A stretch of 59,448 bases of DNA from Virgifigura deserti (GTDB taxonomy: Bacteria > Pseudomonadota > Alphaproteobacteria > Dongiales > Dongiaceae), in assembly GCA_003576685.1 (NCBI GenBank), contig QOZR01000019.1:1-59448 (forward strand). The letters are read 5' to 3'. The notes beneath the pieces were generated by a model. It saw only the letters and a program-made list of their open reading frames with translations. It searched no databases and had not been told where the DNA came from. Position 1 is the stretch's first letter. Each line of letters begins with the position of its first letter. The position numbers and the translations under genes are program-made. Positions 16,703-26,137 of this stretch are shown in pieces.

Positions 16703-17701
16703 AGAGATTTCCTCCGCAACACCAAATAACTGGATTCCGGCCGACGATTCTCATCCAAAACACCTTCGGCTTTGCTCTGAGTACGTATTTCCAAGCAAAC
16801 ACAGATAGCTCATTGTAGTTCACACGGAATACTCATACCCGCCAATCAAAAGCCAGTGTGCTGGCCAGAAGCGAAACACATTATAGTCTGCGCAAGCAAG
16901 TAGTCCTGGCCGAAAATGGCTAGAGATATTCACGATTCTGCTTCTTAGGCGCTCAGACTGCTCGGGAGAAGTCCGCTTTGGGTCAATGCGCGGGATGGCA
17001 GCAGCCGTATTGTATAGTCGACTGGCAACTGGAGGCGGCGCCCCGACGCATGCGGGCGGGTGCTGGTCCGGCACACTCCGCGCGATCGCGGTGGGCCTCG
17101 TCGCGACACCGGCCGACCTAGTATCTTCGAATAGCTGCCATCATCTCCTCGTCCCGGAAAATAAGCGGTGAGGGTGAGGCTGATGGGACCCGTCCACCGG
17201 CCGTCTATTGGGACCCGTTTTGGATTTGGGGGTACCCCCGGAGGCATCTCTGCCGTAACCGTCGACTGGTCTCTGGAGGCTGTGACCATCTCAGCGTCGG
17301 AGTCGTCGATCGATCAGGTGGGGCGCCGAGTGTCAGAATAGCCGACCTGCTGGAAGCCGCGACCGCGGTCCGTCAACCGGCAGATCTCGTGTGTTCCTTT
17401 ATGCCCCGATGGAGCCCATACACTGGCGTCTGCCATCAAACCGACCATCACACAGCCGTCAATCGGGGATCGGAGGCTTTCCCCTGCCGCCCCGCCAGCT
17501 CGCCGCCCATTAGAACCTCAACAGCGTATTGTGGTCTCAGCGCCGCCCGCAATATGGTGTTCCAAAATCTCATCCGGATTGAGGCGGCCGAGGTCGTGGA
17601 AATCTGCGGCGACCGCAGTGTCGTCTGTTTGTTCGTAAAACAGTTGTTTCTCGAACAGCTCTGCCGTAGCCTGCTCAAATACTGCTGGGGAGCCAAACAG
17701 G
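16703..17701. other. About 1 kb with no convincing gene
   Basis: Lies between the leftward two-gene operon and the resolvase. The first half is notably AT-richer than its neighbours and must hold the promoter of the 290/944 pair. Short open frames exist on the minus strand (16820-17074, 84 codons; 16626-16823, 65 codons, overlapping the 290-residue gene), but their composition is poor and neither is called. The second half (17100-17700) has broken frames in all readings and looks like decayed sequence next to a recombinase. I see no RNA gene. Confidence 0.5.
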
Positions 17702-18331
17702 ATGGTTCGGAGCAAAGGCAAGCGCGTGGCGCTCTATTTGCGGGTGTCGACCGACGGCCAAACGACGGAAAACCAGCGACTGGAGCTGGCTGGCATTGCC
17801 GAGCGCAGCGGCTGGCAGGTGGTCGAGGTCTACGAGGATCATGCCGTCAGCGGAGCCAAGGGGCGGGATAAACGGCCCGCGTTCGATCGCCTGTGCAAGG
17901 ACGCCACGCGCCGGCGCTTCGACCTAGTGGCGGCCTGGTCGGTCGATCGCCTGGGCCGCTCGCTGCAGGACCTGCTCGGCTTTCTCAACGAGCTCCATGC
18001 GCTTGGGGTCGATCTGTATCTCCACCAGCAGGCCATCGACACCACCACGCCCTCGGGCAAGGCGATGTTTCAGATGATGGGCGTCTTCGCCGAGTTCGAG
18101 CGGGCGATGATCCGCGAGCGGGTCAACGCCGGACTTGCCCGCGCCAGGGCCAAGGGCAAGCGCCTTGGGCGCCCGCCGGTTGAGGAGAATGTTCACCAGG
18201 CCGTCAAAGAGGCCCGCGCCGAGGGGCGGAGCGTGCGCAGCATCGCGGCGGAGCTCAAGCTGGGGGTCGGAACCGTTCACCGCATCCTGACGAGCCCTGA
18301 CGCGTCGGGTCAGGCTATCGCGCGGCGATAG
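17702..18331 (+). CDS. Serine recombinase (resolvase/invertase family)
   Basis: 209 residues, the standard length of small serine resolvases. The nucleophile is in RVALYLRVSTDGQTTENQ (Ser at about residue 15). Further motifs are AVSGAKGRDKRPAF, DLVAAWSVDRLGRSLQDLL, the E-helix segment FAEFERAMIRERVNAGLARA and a C-terminal helix-turn-helix (RSVRSIAAELKLGVGTVHRIL). It should resolve cointegrates or invert DNA at a res/dif-like site. It is isolated: no Tn3 transposase is nearby, so it may be left over from a transposon. A possible transposon terminal sequence lies about 100 bp downstream at 18436. Confidence 0.93.
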   Translation: MVRSKGKRVALYLRVSTDGQTTENQRLELAGIAERSGWQVVEVYEDHAVSGAKGRDKRPAFDRLCKDATRRRFDLVAAWSVDRLGRSLQDLLGFLNELHALGVDLYLHQQAIDTTTPSGKAMFQMMGVFAEFERAMIRERVNAGLARARAKGKRLGRPPVEENVHQAVKEARAEGRSVRSIAAELKLGVGTVHRILTSPDASGQAIARR

Positions 18332-18743
18332 CCCGACAAGGGCCGCTGCCAGATTGGCATCTCTATGTAGCGCCCGGTGTCCGGGATGGCGCAGAGCCTC
18401 GCTATGCCGCACCAGCACCATCAACGCAGCCCCAAGGGGTTTCACCCAAAATGTCGTTAATAGGGCCGAGCGGCGCCTGCTCGGGCACAGCTTCTAATCT
18501 CCGTACGCCCAGCAAAGGCTCGTCAATGGGGCGTCGCGACTCCCGATGTCCGCCCACGGCCTCATACCGGCCGGCCGCTAGGAGCTCAGGAAAGCGCCGT
18601 GTTTGACCCTAAGCCGTCATTCATGAGGTTATGTGGCGTCTCCAAAGCTGACGTTTGGCGATCCGCAGCAAAGAACCAAGGGGAACGGATTCGGGCAGCT
18701 ATAAGCTACCCAGGGTGCTATCAGCGGCCAGCTTCCGACCAGA
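18332..18743. other. Gene-free stretch with possible transposon end
   Basis: 412 bp between the resolvase and dhaL, no gene seen. At 18436-18460 the sequence starts GGGG, has a central AAAATGTCG and ends GTTAA, which looks like a Tn3-family terminal inverted repeat. The matching end was not found by eye. With the solitary resolvase this suggests a transposon remnant separating the defence half from the metabolic half of the island. Tentative. Confidence 0.3.
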
Positions 18744-19349
18744 TTATTGGCGCAGACTTTCGAGCATATGCCACAACGCGACCATGCCGGGATCCGCGAG
18801 GCCGATTGAGCGCTCCCCAAACATGCGTGCCCGGCCTGTGCGGTTTGGCCGGTTTCGAAACTCCTCGATCGCCGCCGAAACGGCCTTGCATGCCGCGAGA
18901 TGTTGCGCCTTTGGATCGTCGAGAGTCGCGAGGGAGAGCCGGGCTGCCTCAAGCGCATCGAGCACGGTCTTGTCGCCGAGCTGCGCGCCGCCGCGCGCGG
19001 CCAGGGTTCGAATGATGCTTTCAAGCAGCGCCGGCAGCTCGCGCCAAGGTAGCTCTGACCGGTTCGCGCTCTCTTTCGCGGCACACTGGAAGGCAACGGC
19101 GAGCAAGGTGCCGAAGCTGGAGCCCGAAGCCTTGCTGCAAGCCAGGGCACAGGCTCTGAACGCGCCGCTCAGGTCGTCGGGCAGGTCCGGGAGGATACCC
19201 TCCACATTGGCGGCACATTTCGCCAGCGTCGCGCCAAGATCGCCATCGCCGAGGGCGCCGTCGAGCTCGTTCAGCTCGGGCGCAACCGCCTTCAGTCTCG
19301 CGGCCCACCGCTCCAGGGCCGGCTTGAGCACGGCGGCGGTGAGCGCCAC
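18744..19349 (-). CDS. dhaL: Dihydroxyacetone kinase subunit DhaL
   Basis: 201 residues, full length for DhaL. The nucleotide-binding signature ELDGALGDGDLGATLAKC (about 28-45) supplies the Asp residues that coordinate Mg-ADP, and KASGSSFGTLL (about 92-102) fits the second conserved loop. DhaL transfers phosphate to a substrate covalently held on DhaK. GTG start 3 bp after the dhaK stop, so the two are co-translated. No dhaM (PTS donor) is present; either a distant phosphotransferase serves it or the pair is ATP-dependent. The physiological substrate may be dihydroxyacetone or another short ketose. Confidence 0.88.
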   Translation of the reverse strand: MALTAAVLKPALERWAARLKAVAPELNELDGALGDGDLGATLAKCAANVEGILPDLPDDLSGAFRACALACSKASGSSFGTLLAVAFQCAAKESANRSELPWRELPALLESIIRTLAARGGAQLGDKTVLDALEAARLSLATLDDPKAQHLAACKAVSAAIEEFRNRPNRTGRARMFGERSIGLADPGMVALWHMLESLRQ

Positions 19350-19352
19350 CCC

Positions 19353-20354
19353 TCAGACCCTCCAGAACGGGCAGTCCGCCGGCGCCTTCAGGAGAGCCTC
19401 GAGCTCGCCATCGAGGCGAAACAGCGTCAGCGACGCGCCGGCCATTTCCATCGACGTCGCGTAGCGTCCGACCAGCGGTGCGACGATCGCGATCCCCTTG
19501 GCCGTCAGCTCGCGCGCCACGTACCGATACAGGATGTACAGCTCCTCCAGCGGCGTGGCGCCGAGCGAGTTGACGAGCACCGAAACGCGCTCGCCCTTGG
19601 CGATGTCCGTATCGGACAACAGACGATCGAGCATCTCGCCGGCGATGGCGTCCGCCGGTTTCAGCTTGCCGCGCCATATTCCGGGCTCGCCGTGGATGCC
19701 CATGCCCATCTCCATCTCGTCGTCGGCAATGCTGAAGGTCGGCCGGCCGGCCTCGGGGACGGTGCAGGGCGTCAGAGCGACGCCGATGGACGCGCAGGCG
19801 TCGGCTGCCTTGCGGGCGGCTTCGGTGACCTCGGCGAGCGATGCGTTCTTTTGATCGGCCTTGGCGCCCGCGACCTTGTAGGCGTAGATCAGCCCCGCCA
19901 CGCCGCGGCGCTTCCCACGCTCGTCCCTGGGAGCGCTGGAGACATCGTCCGCGACCAGGACCGTTGTCGTCGCCAAGCCTTCGGGCTCGAGCATCTCGCC
20001 GGCCATGTCGAAGTTCATCCGGTCGCCGCCGTAATTGCCGTAGAGCCGCAGGACGCCCGCCCCGGCATCGGCGGCGCGCATGGCGCCCATGCAATCGTCG
20101 ACGCTCGGCCCGGCGAACACATTGCCGATGGCGCAGGCGTCGAGCAGGCCCCGGCCGACATAGCCAGTGAAGACCGGCAGGTGGCCCGACCCGCCTCCGG
20201 TTACAATGCCGACCTTCCCGGCAACGGGGCCATCGGCTCGGGCGATGACGCGGCCAGACTCGCCGAGACGGCGATAGCTTGCCGGATGGGCCGCGCACAA
20301 CCCATCCAGCATCTCGTCGACATAGGCGTTCGGGTCGTTCAGAATCTTCTTCAT
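19353..20354 (-). CDS. dhaK: Dihydroxyacetone kinase subunit DhaK
   Basis: 333 residues, family length. Motifs: VGIVTGGGSGHLPVFTGYVG (about 47-66) for substrate binding, GNYGGDRMNFDMAGEML (about 106-122), and the substrate-linking histidine in MGMGIHGEPG (about 211-220), the residue that forms a hemiaminal with the ketone. Upstream of dhaL on the same strand. A 69-bp gap separates it from the CoA-transferase stop, so all leftward genes from the hydratase to dhaL may form one transcript. The substrate is not certain, because the genomic setting (CoA-ester enzymes and a TRAP importer) is not that of glycerol catabolism. Confidence 0.9.
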   Translation of the reverse strand: MKKILNDPNAYVDEMLDGLCAAHPASYRRLGESGRVIARADGPVAGKVGIVTGGGSGHLPVFTGYVGRGLLDACAIGNVFAGPSVDDCMGAMRAADAGAGVLRLYGNYGGDRMNFDMAGEMLEPEGLATTTVLVADDVSSAPRDERGKRRGVAGLIYAYKVAGAKADQKNASLAEVTEAARKAADACASIGVALTPCTVPEAGRPTFSIADDEMEMGMGIHGEPGIWRGKLKPADAIAGEMLDRLLSDTDIAKGERVSVLVNSLGATPLEELYILYRYVARELTAKGIAIVAPLVGRYATSMEMAGASLTLFRLDGELEALLKAPADCPFWRV

Positions 20355-20423
20355 CTCTACCCCTCGCTTACGGATGCATTGCGGTCCGCCCCAATCGGAA
20401 AGCCAAACCTGCCCTCAGACGGA

Positions 20424-21620
20424 TCACCGGTAGCGGGCCAGCACCTCCTCGGTGTGCTCGCCGAGCGCGGGCGGTGGACGATCGGTGCCGAGCCGACCCG
20501 TCAGGAACTTGAAGGGGGCATTCATCACCTCGATGGGTCCGTCCAGCCCCTTCGTCCCGTCCAGGCGCAGGAAGAGATCGCGATGGGCGACCTGGGGATG
20601 CCGCAGGACTTCCGGCACGGTGCCGATGACCGAGGCCGCAAGGCCGGCCTTCTTCAGCCGGCGCTCCCAGCTTCGGGCGTCGTCCTGCGACAGGGCGTCC
20701 TCGATCGCGGCTCGCAGCGCGGCGCGGTTCGCCTTGCGCGCCGGCCAGTCCTTGAATCTCTCCTCCTCGAGCAAGCCCTCGATGCCCAGCGCCGCGCAGA
20801 GGCGCCGGAACTGCGGCTCGGTGTTGACCGTGATCATCAGGTGGCGGTCGCGAACCAGGAAGACATCGGAGGCCGGGATCTCCGTCCAGGCCATGTTGCC
20901 GAGCCGCCGCGGCTCCCGCTCGCCGATGTTCCACCAGGCGACCGCGTTGCGCATGGCGAACAGGATCGAATCGAGCATCGCCACGTCGATGAACTGCCCG
21001 CGTCCCGTCGCATTGCGCTGGTAGAGCGCCGAGACGATGGCGAAGGCCGCCGAGACGCCGCTGAAGAGGTCGCCGACCGGGATGCCGACGCGTGTCGGCG
21101 GTCCGTCCGGGAACCCGGTGATCGACATCAGGCCCGAGGCCGCCTGGATCGCGCCGTCATAGCCGGCGGACTGCGCCTCGGGCCCGGTCTGGCCGTAGCC
21201 CGAGATAGCGCAGTAGATCAGGTCCGGCCGTTCCGCCTTGAGGTGGTCGTAGGAGAGCCCGAGGCGCTCCATGACGCCCGGCCGGAAGTTCTCGACCACG
21301 ACGTCGCAATCGCGGACGAGCCGGCGGACGATCTGCTGGTTCTCGGGTTCCTTGAGGTCGAGCGCGACAGACCGCTTGCCTGCGTTCAGGCTGAGAAAGG
21401 TCGATCCCAGGCCGCGGGACGCAAGTTCTTCGTTGCCGCAGAAGCCGCGCGCCTCGTCGCCGCCCTCAGGGTGCTCGATCTTGACGACCTCGGCCCCCAT
21501 GAGTGCCAGCAGCAGCGTCCCGAACGGGCCAGAAACTACGCGCGTGAAATCGAGCACGCGGATTCCGGCAAGCGGCTGAGACTCGGTCGAGGCGAGATCT
21601 GCGGACTTGGCTGTCGTCAT
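20424..21620 (-). CDS. Class III CoA-transferase (CaiB/BaiF family)
   Basis: 398 residues, typical length. Family features: N-terminal LAGIRVLDFTRVVSGPFGTL (about 18-37), the LMGAEVVKIEHPEGGD segment, SLNAGKRSVALDLK, VVENFRPGVMERLGL with the catalytic Asp expected just after, and ISGYGQTGPEAQSAGYD. Enzymes of this family move CoA between carboxylic acids (for example formyl-, succinyl- or itaconyl-CoA systems); the substrate is not readable. It probably activates the acid brought in by the neighbouring TRAP system. 14 bp downstream of the hydratase gene on the same strand. Confidence 0.92.
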   Translation of the reverse strand: MTTAKSADLASTESQPLAGIRVLDFTRVVSGPFGTLLLALMGAEVVKIEHPEGGDEARGFCGNEELASRGLGSTFLSLNAGKRSVALDLKEPENQQIVRRLVRDCDVVVENFRPGVMERLGLSYDHLKAERPDLIYCAISGYGQTGPEAQSAGYDGAIQAASGLMSITGFPDGPPTRVGIPVGDLFSGVSAAFAIVSALYQRNATGRGQFIDVAMLDSILFAMRNAVAWWNIGEREPRRLGNMAWTEIPASDVFLVRDRHLMITVNTEPQFRRLCAALGIEGLLEEERFKDWPARKANRAALRAAIEDALSQDDARSWERRLKKAGLAASVIGTVPEVLRHPQVAHRDLFLRLDGTKGLDGPIEVMNAPFKFLTGRLGTDRPPPALGEHTEEVLARYR

Positions 21621-21634
21621 TAATGGGCCTTTCG

Positions 21635-22408
21635 CTACCTGCGGCGGAACACTGGAGCCCGCTTCTCGACGAAGGCCTGCTGGGCCTCGCGCGAATCCTC
21701 GGTGTGGGACAACTGAACCGTCGTGTTGGCCTCGAGCAGCGCCGCCTCGCGGAAGGGCAGGACCTCGGCAATGTTAAACATCTCCTTGGCTGCCTCGACG
21801 GCGAGCGGCGGCTTCTCGGCGATCTGCTTCGCCCAGTCGAGCGCGATCGCCATGACCTCGTCCCGCGGCGCCACCGCCTGCACAACGTCCAGGCGGTGGA
21901 GTTCGGAGGCCGGGATCTTGCTGCTGGTGAGGAACGCCCAGCGGGCGCGCCAGGGCGTGAAGGCCCGCGCGAGCAGCGCCGGTCCGCCGACCATGCCGCG
22001 GTCGATCTCGGGCATCCAGAGATAGGCGTCCTCGGCCGCCACGATCATGTCGCAGGCCGTGATGAAGGCGCCGCCCGCGCCGACGGCCGGACCGTTCAGC
22101 ACGCCGATGACCGGCTTGCGGCACTCCCGGACGGCCTGGACGCTGGCCAGTGACATCCGGTTGACGGCCCGGTACTGGCCCTGTTCGGCCCGGACCTTGG
22201 CGCGCTCCTTGATGTCTGCGCCGCCGCTGAAATACTTGCCCTTGGCAGTGAAAATCACGACCGAGACGGCGTCGTCCTCGCTGAGGCGATCGAAGATCTC
22301 GATGATCTCGTGCCGGGTCGCCTCGCTGAAGGCGTTCACGGGCGGCCGCTCGAACGTGACCGTCGCGATCGCCCTCTCCGAGGACACGGTGAAGTATTCG
22401 TAGCTCAT
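21635..22408 (-). CDS. Enoyl-CoA hydratase/isomerase family protein
   Basis: 257 residues, standard crotonase length. Oxyanion-hole segments are KYFSGGADIKERAKV (about 57-71) and LNGPAVGAGGAFITACDMIV (about 104-123). The position of the usual catalytic Glu is in MPEIDRGMVGGPALLAR (about 133-149). Likely hydrates or isomerises a CoA-thioester intermediate. First gene of the leftward set running to dhaL and divergent from the thioesterase; an operator-like 18-mer lies at 22479-22496 in the shared promoter region. It may be under the IclR regulator. Confidence 0.92.
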   Translation of the reverse strand: MSYEYFTVSSERAIATVTFERPPVNAFSEATRHEIIEIFDRLSEDDAVSVVIFTAKGKYFSGGADIKERAKVRAEQGQYRAVNRMSLASVQAVRECRKPVIGVLNGPAVGAGGAFITACDMIVAAEDAYLWMPEIDRGMVGGPALLARAFTPWRARWAFLTSSKIPASELHRLDVVQAVAPRDEVMAIALDWAKQIAEKPPLAVEAAKEMFNIAEVLPFREAALLEANTTVQLSHTEDSREAQQAFVEKRAPVFRRR

Positions 22409-22478
22409 GTCGGGACCCCGTCTTTAAGTCTCGTAGCCACTTAACCAAGCCCACGCCCGAAAGGAACCTCATTCTGCG

Positions 22479-22496
22479 TTTCTGGAAATAGGTTCT
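22479..22496. promoter_or_regulatory. Candidate IclR-family operator, copy 1
   Basis: TTTCTGGAAATAGGTTCT, matching 17 of 18 positions of 26138-26155. It lies between the divergent hydratase and thioesterase genes, 70 bp from the former start. The core TTTC-TG-GAAA is a short palindrome, as in many IclR-family operators. Assignment to the IclR gene of this cluster is inferred from the shared motif. Confidence 0.5.
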
Positions 22497-22570
22497 CGGA
22501 TCGCGGGAAACCGTGGCCGATCCATCGGGCTTGCGGTAGATGCGAACGGACTCAAACCAAGGGAGGACCC

Positions 22571-23011
22571 GTGCTTACCGACCCCGATTTGGAACAGGCC
22601 TTCGCCAAGGCGCTCGAGGATCACGAGTTCGCGTTCGAGCGCTTCTTCCTGGCACGGCTCTTCGGCTTTGAATTCGCCTATGACGACGAGACCTGCACCG
22701 TGTCGCTCGCGGTGCGCCCGTGGATGCACAACCCGAGAAAGTCGCTGCATGGCGGCGTCATCGCTCTGGGACTCGATATCTCGATGGGACATCTGTTGAA
22801 CCGCACCGTCGGCCCGGCGGCCACCGTCGAGACGAAGGTTCAGTATCTCCGTCCCGTCACCGGGGGCACTGTCACCTTCCAGGGCGAGTTCATCAAGCGG
22901 GGGCGCGCGCTCCACCACCTCCAGTCGCGCCTGTTCACAGAGGACAGCAAGCTCGCCGCCTTTGCGACCGCGACCTGGGCCCCGATCGAGCCGAAGCCGG
23001 ACCGAGCCTAA
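22571..23011 (+). CDS. PaaI-type hotdog thioesterase
   Basis: 146 residues, hotdog-fold size. GTG start 5 bases after GGGAGG. The family motif is RKSLHGGVIALGLDISMGHL (about 57-76), with HGG and the catalytic acidic residue in the following helix, and the later strands ETKVQYLRPVTGGTVTFQGEF fit. Predicted to hydrolyse an acyl-CoA or aryl-CoA, either a pathway step or release of stalled CoA. It is the only rightward gene in the catabolic cluster and shares its promoter region with the hydratase. Confidence 0.87.
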   Translation: MLTDPDLEQAFAKALEDHEFAFERFFLARLFGFEFAYDDETCTVSLAVRPWMHNPRKSLHGGVIALGLDISMGHLLNRTVGPAATVETKVQYLRPVTGGTVTFQGEFIKRGRALHHLQSRLFTEDSKLAAFATATWAPIEPKPDRA

Positions 23012-23051
23012 GCCCGTCCGCCGGGGCGGGCATCATGCCATCAGGAGCGGC

Positions 23052-24326
23052 TCAGTTCGCGAACAGGTCGGGCACCGCGGTCACGATCCAGGGAACATAG
23101 GCCGCGAGCGCGAGAACCAGGATGTTCACCAGGAGGAACGGCAGTATCGCCCGCGAGATCGCCCAGATGCTCCGCCCCGAAACGCTGCTCATGATGTAGA
23201 GCGTCAGCCCGACCGGCGGCGTGATTGTGCCGATCATCGCGGCGATGACGATCACCAGCGTCATGTGGAAGACGTCGAGCCCGAGGGCCTTCACGACCGG
23301 GATGAAGAGCGGCAGGGTGATGAGCAGGGCCTCCATGCCGGACAGGAAGGTGCCGAGCACGAGAACCACCGCGATGATAATCGCCTTCAGCAGGAAAGGA
23401 CTGAGCGTCAGCTCGGTCGCCGCGGCGACCAGATGCTGGGGAATCTGCGAGAAGACGAGGACCCAGGCCAGCACCATTGCCATCGAGGCGATGAAGAGGA
23501 CCTCGCCCGTCGTCTTGACGGTCGAGACGCAGCACTCCACGAACCGGCCCAAGGAGATCTCGCGGCGCAGGGCGCCGATCGCCAGAACATAAAGGACCGC
23601 CACGGCCGAGGCCTCGGTCGGGGTGAAGAAGCCGAAGACGATCCCGCCGATGACCACCGGCGGCATCATCAGGTCGATGAAGCCGTCCTTCATCGACAGG
23701 AGGAATCCCCGAACCCCGGGGAAGGGGTTGGAGGGGTGCCCGTGCACACGGGCGAGGACGTAGGCGACGATTCCCATGCCGATCCCCATGAGGACGCCGG
23801 GGAGGATGCCGCCCATGAAGAGGCGCGTGACCGAGACGTCGACCATGGTGCCCGCGACGATCATCGGGATGCTCGGCGGGATGATCGGGCCGACGGCGGC
23901 GGAGGCGGCGGAGACCGCCGCCGCGTAGTCGGGGTTGTAGCGCTCCTTGACCATCGCCCGCCACATGATCGTCCCGATGCTCGACGCATCGGCAATGGCC
24001 GCGCCCGAGACACCCGCGAACACCATGCTGGACAGGATGTTGACTTGGGACAGGCCGCCTCTCATCCAGCCGACGACGGCGTTCGCAATGCCGATGATGC
24101 GCGGCCCCATCGAGGTCTCCATCATCAGTTGGGCCGCGAAGATGAAGAGCGGGACGCTGAGCAGCACGAACTTCGACAGGAAGGCGAAGACGAGCTGCGG
24201 GATCATCAGCAGGTTTACGTCCGCGACCAGCAGGTACAGCGTCGAGCTGCAGGCGAGCGCGAAGCCGATGGGCATGCCGAAGAGCAGGAGGAAAACGAAC
24301 GAGGCGACGAGGGCGAGAAGGGCCAT
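23052..24326 (-). CDS. dctM: TRAP transporter large permease DctM
   Basis: 424 residues with about 12 hydrophobic segments, the size of DctM. Family motifs are GMPIGFALACSS near the N-terminus, MAGVSGAAIADASSIGTIM-like sequence at about 105-125 (VFAGVSGAAIADASSIG), and PPSIPMIVAGTM. It forms the Na-dependent translocation channel with DctQ. It ends 41 bp from the convergent thioesterase and starts 18 bp after the dctQ stop. Substrates of this family are mostly organic acids; here probably the acid activated by the CoA-transferase. Confidence 0.95.
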   Translation of the reverse strand: MALLALVASFVFLLLFGMPIGFALACSSTLYLLVADVNLLMIPQLVFAFLSKFVLLSVPLFIFAAQLMMETSMGPRIIGIANAVVGWMRGGLSQVNILSSMVFAGVSGAAIADASSIGTIMWRAMVKERYNPDYAAAVSAASAAVGPIIPPSIPMIVAGTMVDVSVTRLFMGGILPGVLMGIGMGIVAYVLARVHGHPSNPFPGVRGFLLSMKDGFIDLMMPPVVIGGIVFGFFTPTEASAVAVLYVLAIGALRREISLGRFVECCVSTVKTTGEVLFIASMAMVLAWVLVFSQIPQHLVAAATELTLSPFLLKAIIIAVVLVLGTFLSGMEALLITLPLFIPVVKALGLDVFHMTLVIVIAAMIGTITPPVGLTLYIMSSVSGRSIWAISRAILPFLLVNILVLALAAYVPWIVTAVPDLFAN

Positions 24327-24344
24327 GTCTCGATATCTCCTCGC

Positions 24345-24860
24345 TCAGCCGGCCTTGCCGGCCGGATCCGTCCCGTCCTCGCCATCCGGAGCGGCGCGCC
24401 CGGAGCGCAGCGTCGCGACGGCGTGATGCAGGAGCGCCCAGAGGAGAAGGATGCCCAGCACGAGAACACCCAGGTAGAAATACGCCATCGGCAGTCCGAG
24501 CGCCGAGGCGTGAACATCGAAGTTGCGGCGCATGACGTCCACGGACTGGTGGATCAGGATGCCGAGGAAACCGGCGATGAGCACCATGAAGCTCAGCGTA
24601 ACGACCTTTCGCGCGCCCGCCGGGAGGAGATGAACGATCCCCTCGACGGCGCCGCGATATCCGTCCTGCTTGAGGGCGATGCCGGCGCCGATGGCGGTCA
24701 GCCAGACGATCAGCAGCCGCCCGAGCTCCTCGGTCCAGGGCGGCGCCGCCGGCAGGAAATGGCGTCCGGCGATCTGCAGCAGGACCGTGCCGAACATCGC
24801 CAGGATAGCGACGACGGACAGGGCGCGGAGGAACGCTTCAAGGGGTGATAGTTTGCGCAT
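24345..24860 (-). CDS. dctQ: TRAP transporter small permease DctQ
   Basis: 171 residues from the ATG at 24860, preceded by GGAGGG at good spacing; a GTG five codons upstream overlaps that ribosome site and is rejected. Four hydrophobic segments (about 12-32, 48-62, 85-105, 125-150) and the family segment PPWTEELGRLLIVWLTAIGA (about 40-59) identify DctQ, the partner of DctM. Lies between dctP and dctM in the usual P-Q-M order. Confidence 0.92.
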   Translation of the reverse strand: MRKLSPLEAFLRALSVVAILAMFGTVLLQIAGRHFLPAAPPWTEELGRLLIVWLTAIGAGIALKQDGYRGAVEGIVHLLPAGARKVVTLSFMVLIAGFLGILIHQSVDVMRRNFDVHASALGLPMAYFYLGVLVLGILLLWALLHHAVATLRSGRAAPDGEDGTDPAGKAG

Positions 24861-24989
24861 GAGCCAACCCTCCACCGGGGAGCCTTGCGGGGAATTCCGT
24901 GGCGAACCTTGCCGGCCGATCCGCCTGGTGCGTTGAGAAACAGCCGCCGGGCCAGAAGAGATCCGGCACGGCGGCTGCAGATTCCGTCC

Positions 24990-25979
24990 CTATTCGATGG
25001 CCTGAACGCGCTCGATCCAACCCTTAAGCTGAGGGAACTGGTCGTAGGACCGGCGAGCCGCCTCCCGGAAGGGCGCGAGGTCGGGCTCGGTGATCTGGAA
25101 CCCGTTCTCCTTGAGCGTGGCTTCGGCCTCCGCGATCTCCGCCTCGGTGATCTTGCGCTCGAACGCGTGCGCCTCTTGCGCCGCCTTGTCGATCGCGGCC
25201 TTGTACTCCGGCGGCAGCGCCGCGTACTTCTCGGCCGACATGAACAGCCAAACCGGCGCGAAGACGTGATTCGTCCGGGCCCCGTGCGGCGTCACCTCGT
25301 AGGTCTTGCGGGCGACCATGTGCGGGAAGGGGTTCTCCTGGGCGTCGAGCACGCCCTGGCGCAGAGCCGTGAAGACCTCCCCGAAGGGCATCGGGACGGG
25401 CTTGGCACCGATGGCCGTCCAGCCGGCGATCGCCGACTTGCTTTCGGGCACCCGCAGCTTCATGCCCTGGACGTCCTCGACGGAGTCGACCGCGATATCG
25501 ACCGTCGACAGCTGCCGCGGCGCCCGCGGGAAGTAGGTCAGGACCTCGAGGCCGGCCTTCTCGCGCACGAGGTCCTTGAGGGCCTGCCCTCCCTCGCCCT
25601 CCTCGAACCGGATCAGGTGGTCCATGTCCTCGAAGAGGTAGAGCAGCTGGTAGAGGTTGACCTCGGGAACCCAGAGGCTGATCGGCTCGAGGGAGATCGA
25701 GATGTCGTTGGTCCCGGTGTCGATGATCTGCTCGATCAGCTGGCGCTGCTCGCCCAGGAGCGCGGAATCGTAGATCTGGATCTGCAGCTTTCCATCCGTT
25801 TCGCGTTCCACGACCTCCTTGAACTTCTGCGCCGCCTTCCCCCAGCTCATGTCCGGCGTGAAGCCGTGCGCGAAGGTCAGCATCATCTCTTCCTGCGCGT
25901 GGGAGACGCCGGGAAGAGCCGCGGAGGCGGCGACAAGGGCGGCGCCGAGCAGGGCGTTTCGTGCGGCGGTAAGGTTCAC
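24990..25979 (-). CDS. dctP: TRAP transporter substrate-binding protein DctP
   Basis: 329 residues with a Sec signal peptide (about 1-28, cleavage after VSHA). GTG start with GGGAGG 9 bases upstream. Family segments are LTFAHGFTPDMSWGKAAQKF, ETDGKLQIQIYDSALLG and the binding-site region MKLRVPESKSAIAGWTAIGA (about 179-198), whose Arg normally pairs with the substrate carboxylate. A periplasmic receptor for an organic acid. First gene of the dctPQM operon; the candidate operator at 26138-26155 lies about 160 bp upstream. Confidence 0.95.
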   Translation of the reverse strand: MNLTAARNALLGAALVAASAALPGVSHAQEEMMLTFAHGFTPDMSWGKAAQKFKEVVERETDGKLQIQIYDSALLGEQRQLIEQIIDTGTNDISISLEPISLWVPEVNLYQLLYLFEDMDHLIRFEEGEGGQALKDLVREKAGLEVLTYFPRAPRQLSTVDIAVDSVEDVQGMKLRVPESKSAIAGWTAIGAKPVPMPFGEVFTALRQGVLDAQENPFPHMVARKTYEVTPHGARTNHVFAPVWLFMSAEKYAALPPEYKAAIDKAAQEAHAFERKITEAEIAEAEATLKENGFQITEPDLAPFREAARRSYDQFPQLKGWIERVQAIE

Positions 25980-26137
25980 TTTCGCATTCCTCCCGTTGGT
26001 GTTCCGTCGCGTTTCGGACTGCGGCCGACCGGCCGCAGGCGGGCCTTGGTGCGGCCTCTCACTTCCGTGTCCGTCACGCTACGCCGCGAGTCTCTGGGGT
26101 CAACCGACGAATGGCCCGATCAACGCCTGAAACCGGA

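Noticed and set aside
19692..21623. 643-codon open frame on the plus strand
   Set aside because: It is antisense to dhaK and the CoA-transferase, both of which have clear family motifs; the frame is an Arg/Asp/Gly/Ala-rich shadow of high-GC codons.
22962..24848. 628-codon open frame on the plus strand
   Set aside because: Antisense to dctM and dctQ; composition is dominated by Asp/Arg/His/Glu, typical of the reverse reading of membrane-protein genes.
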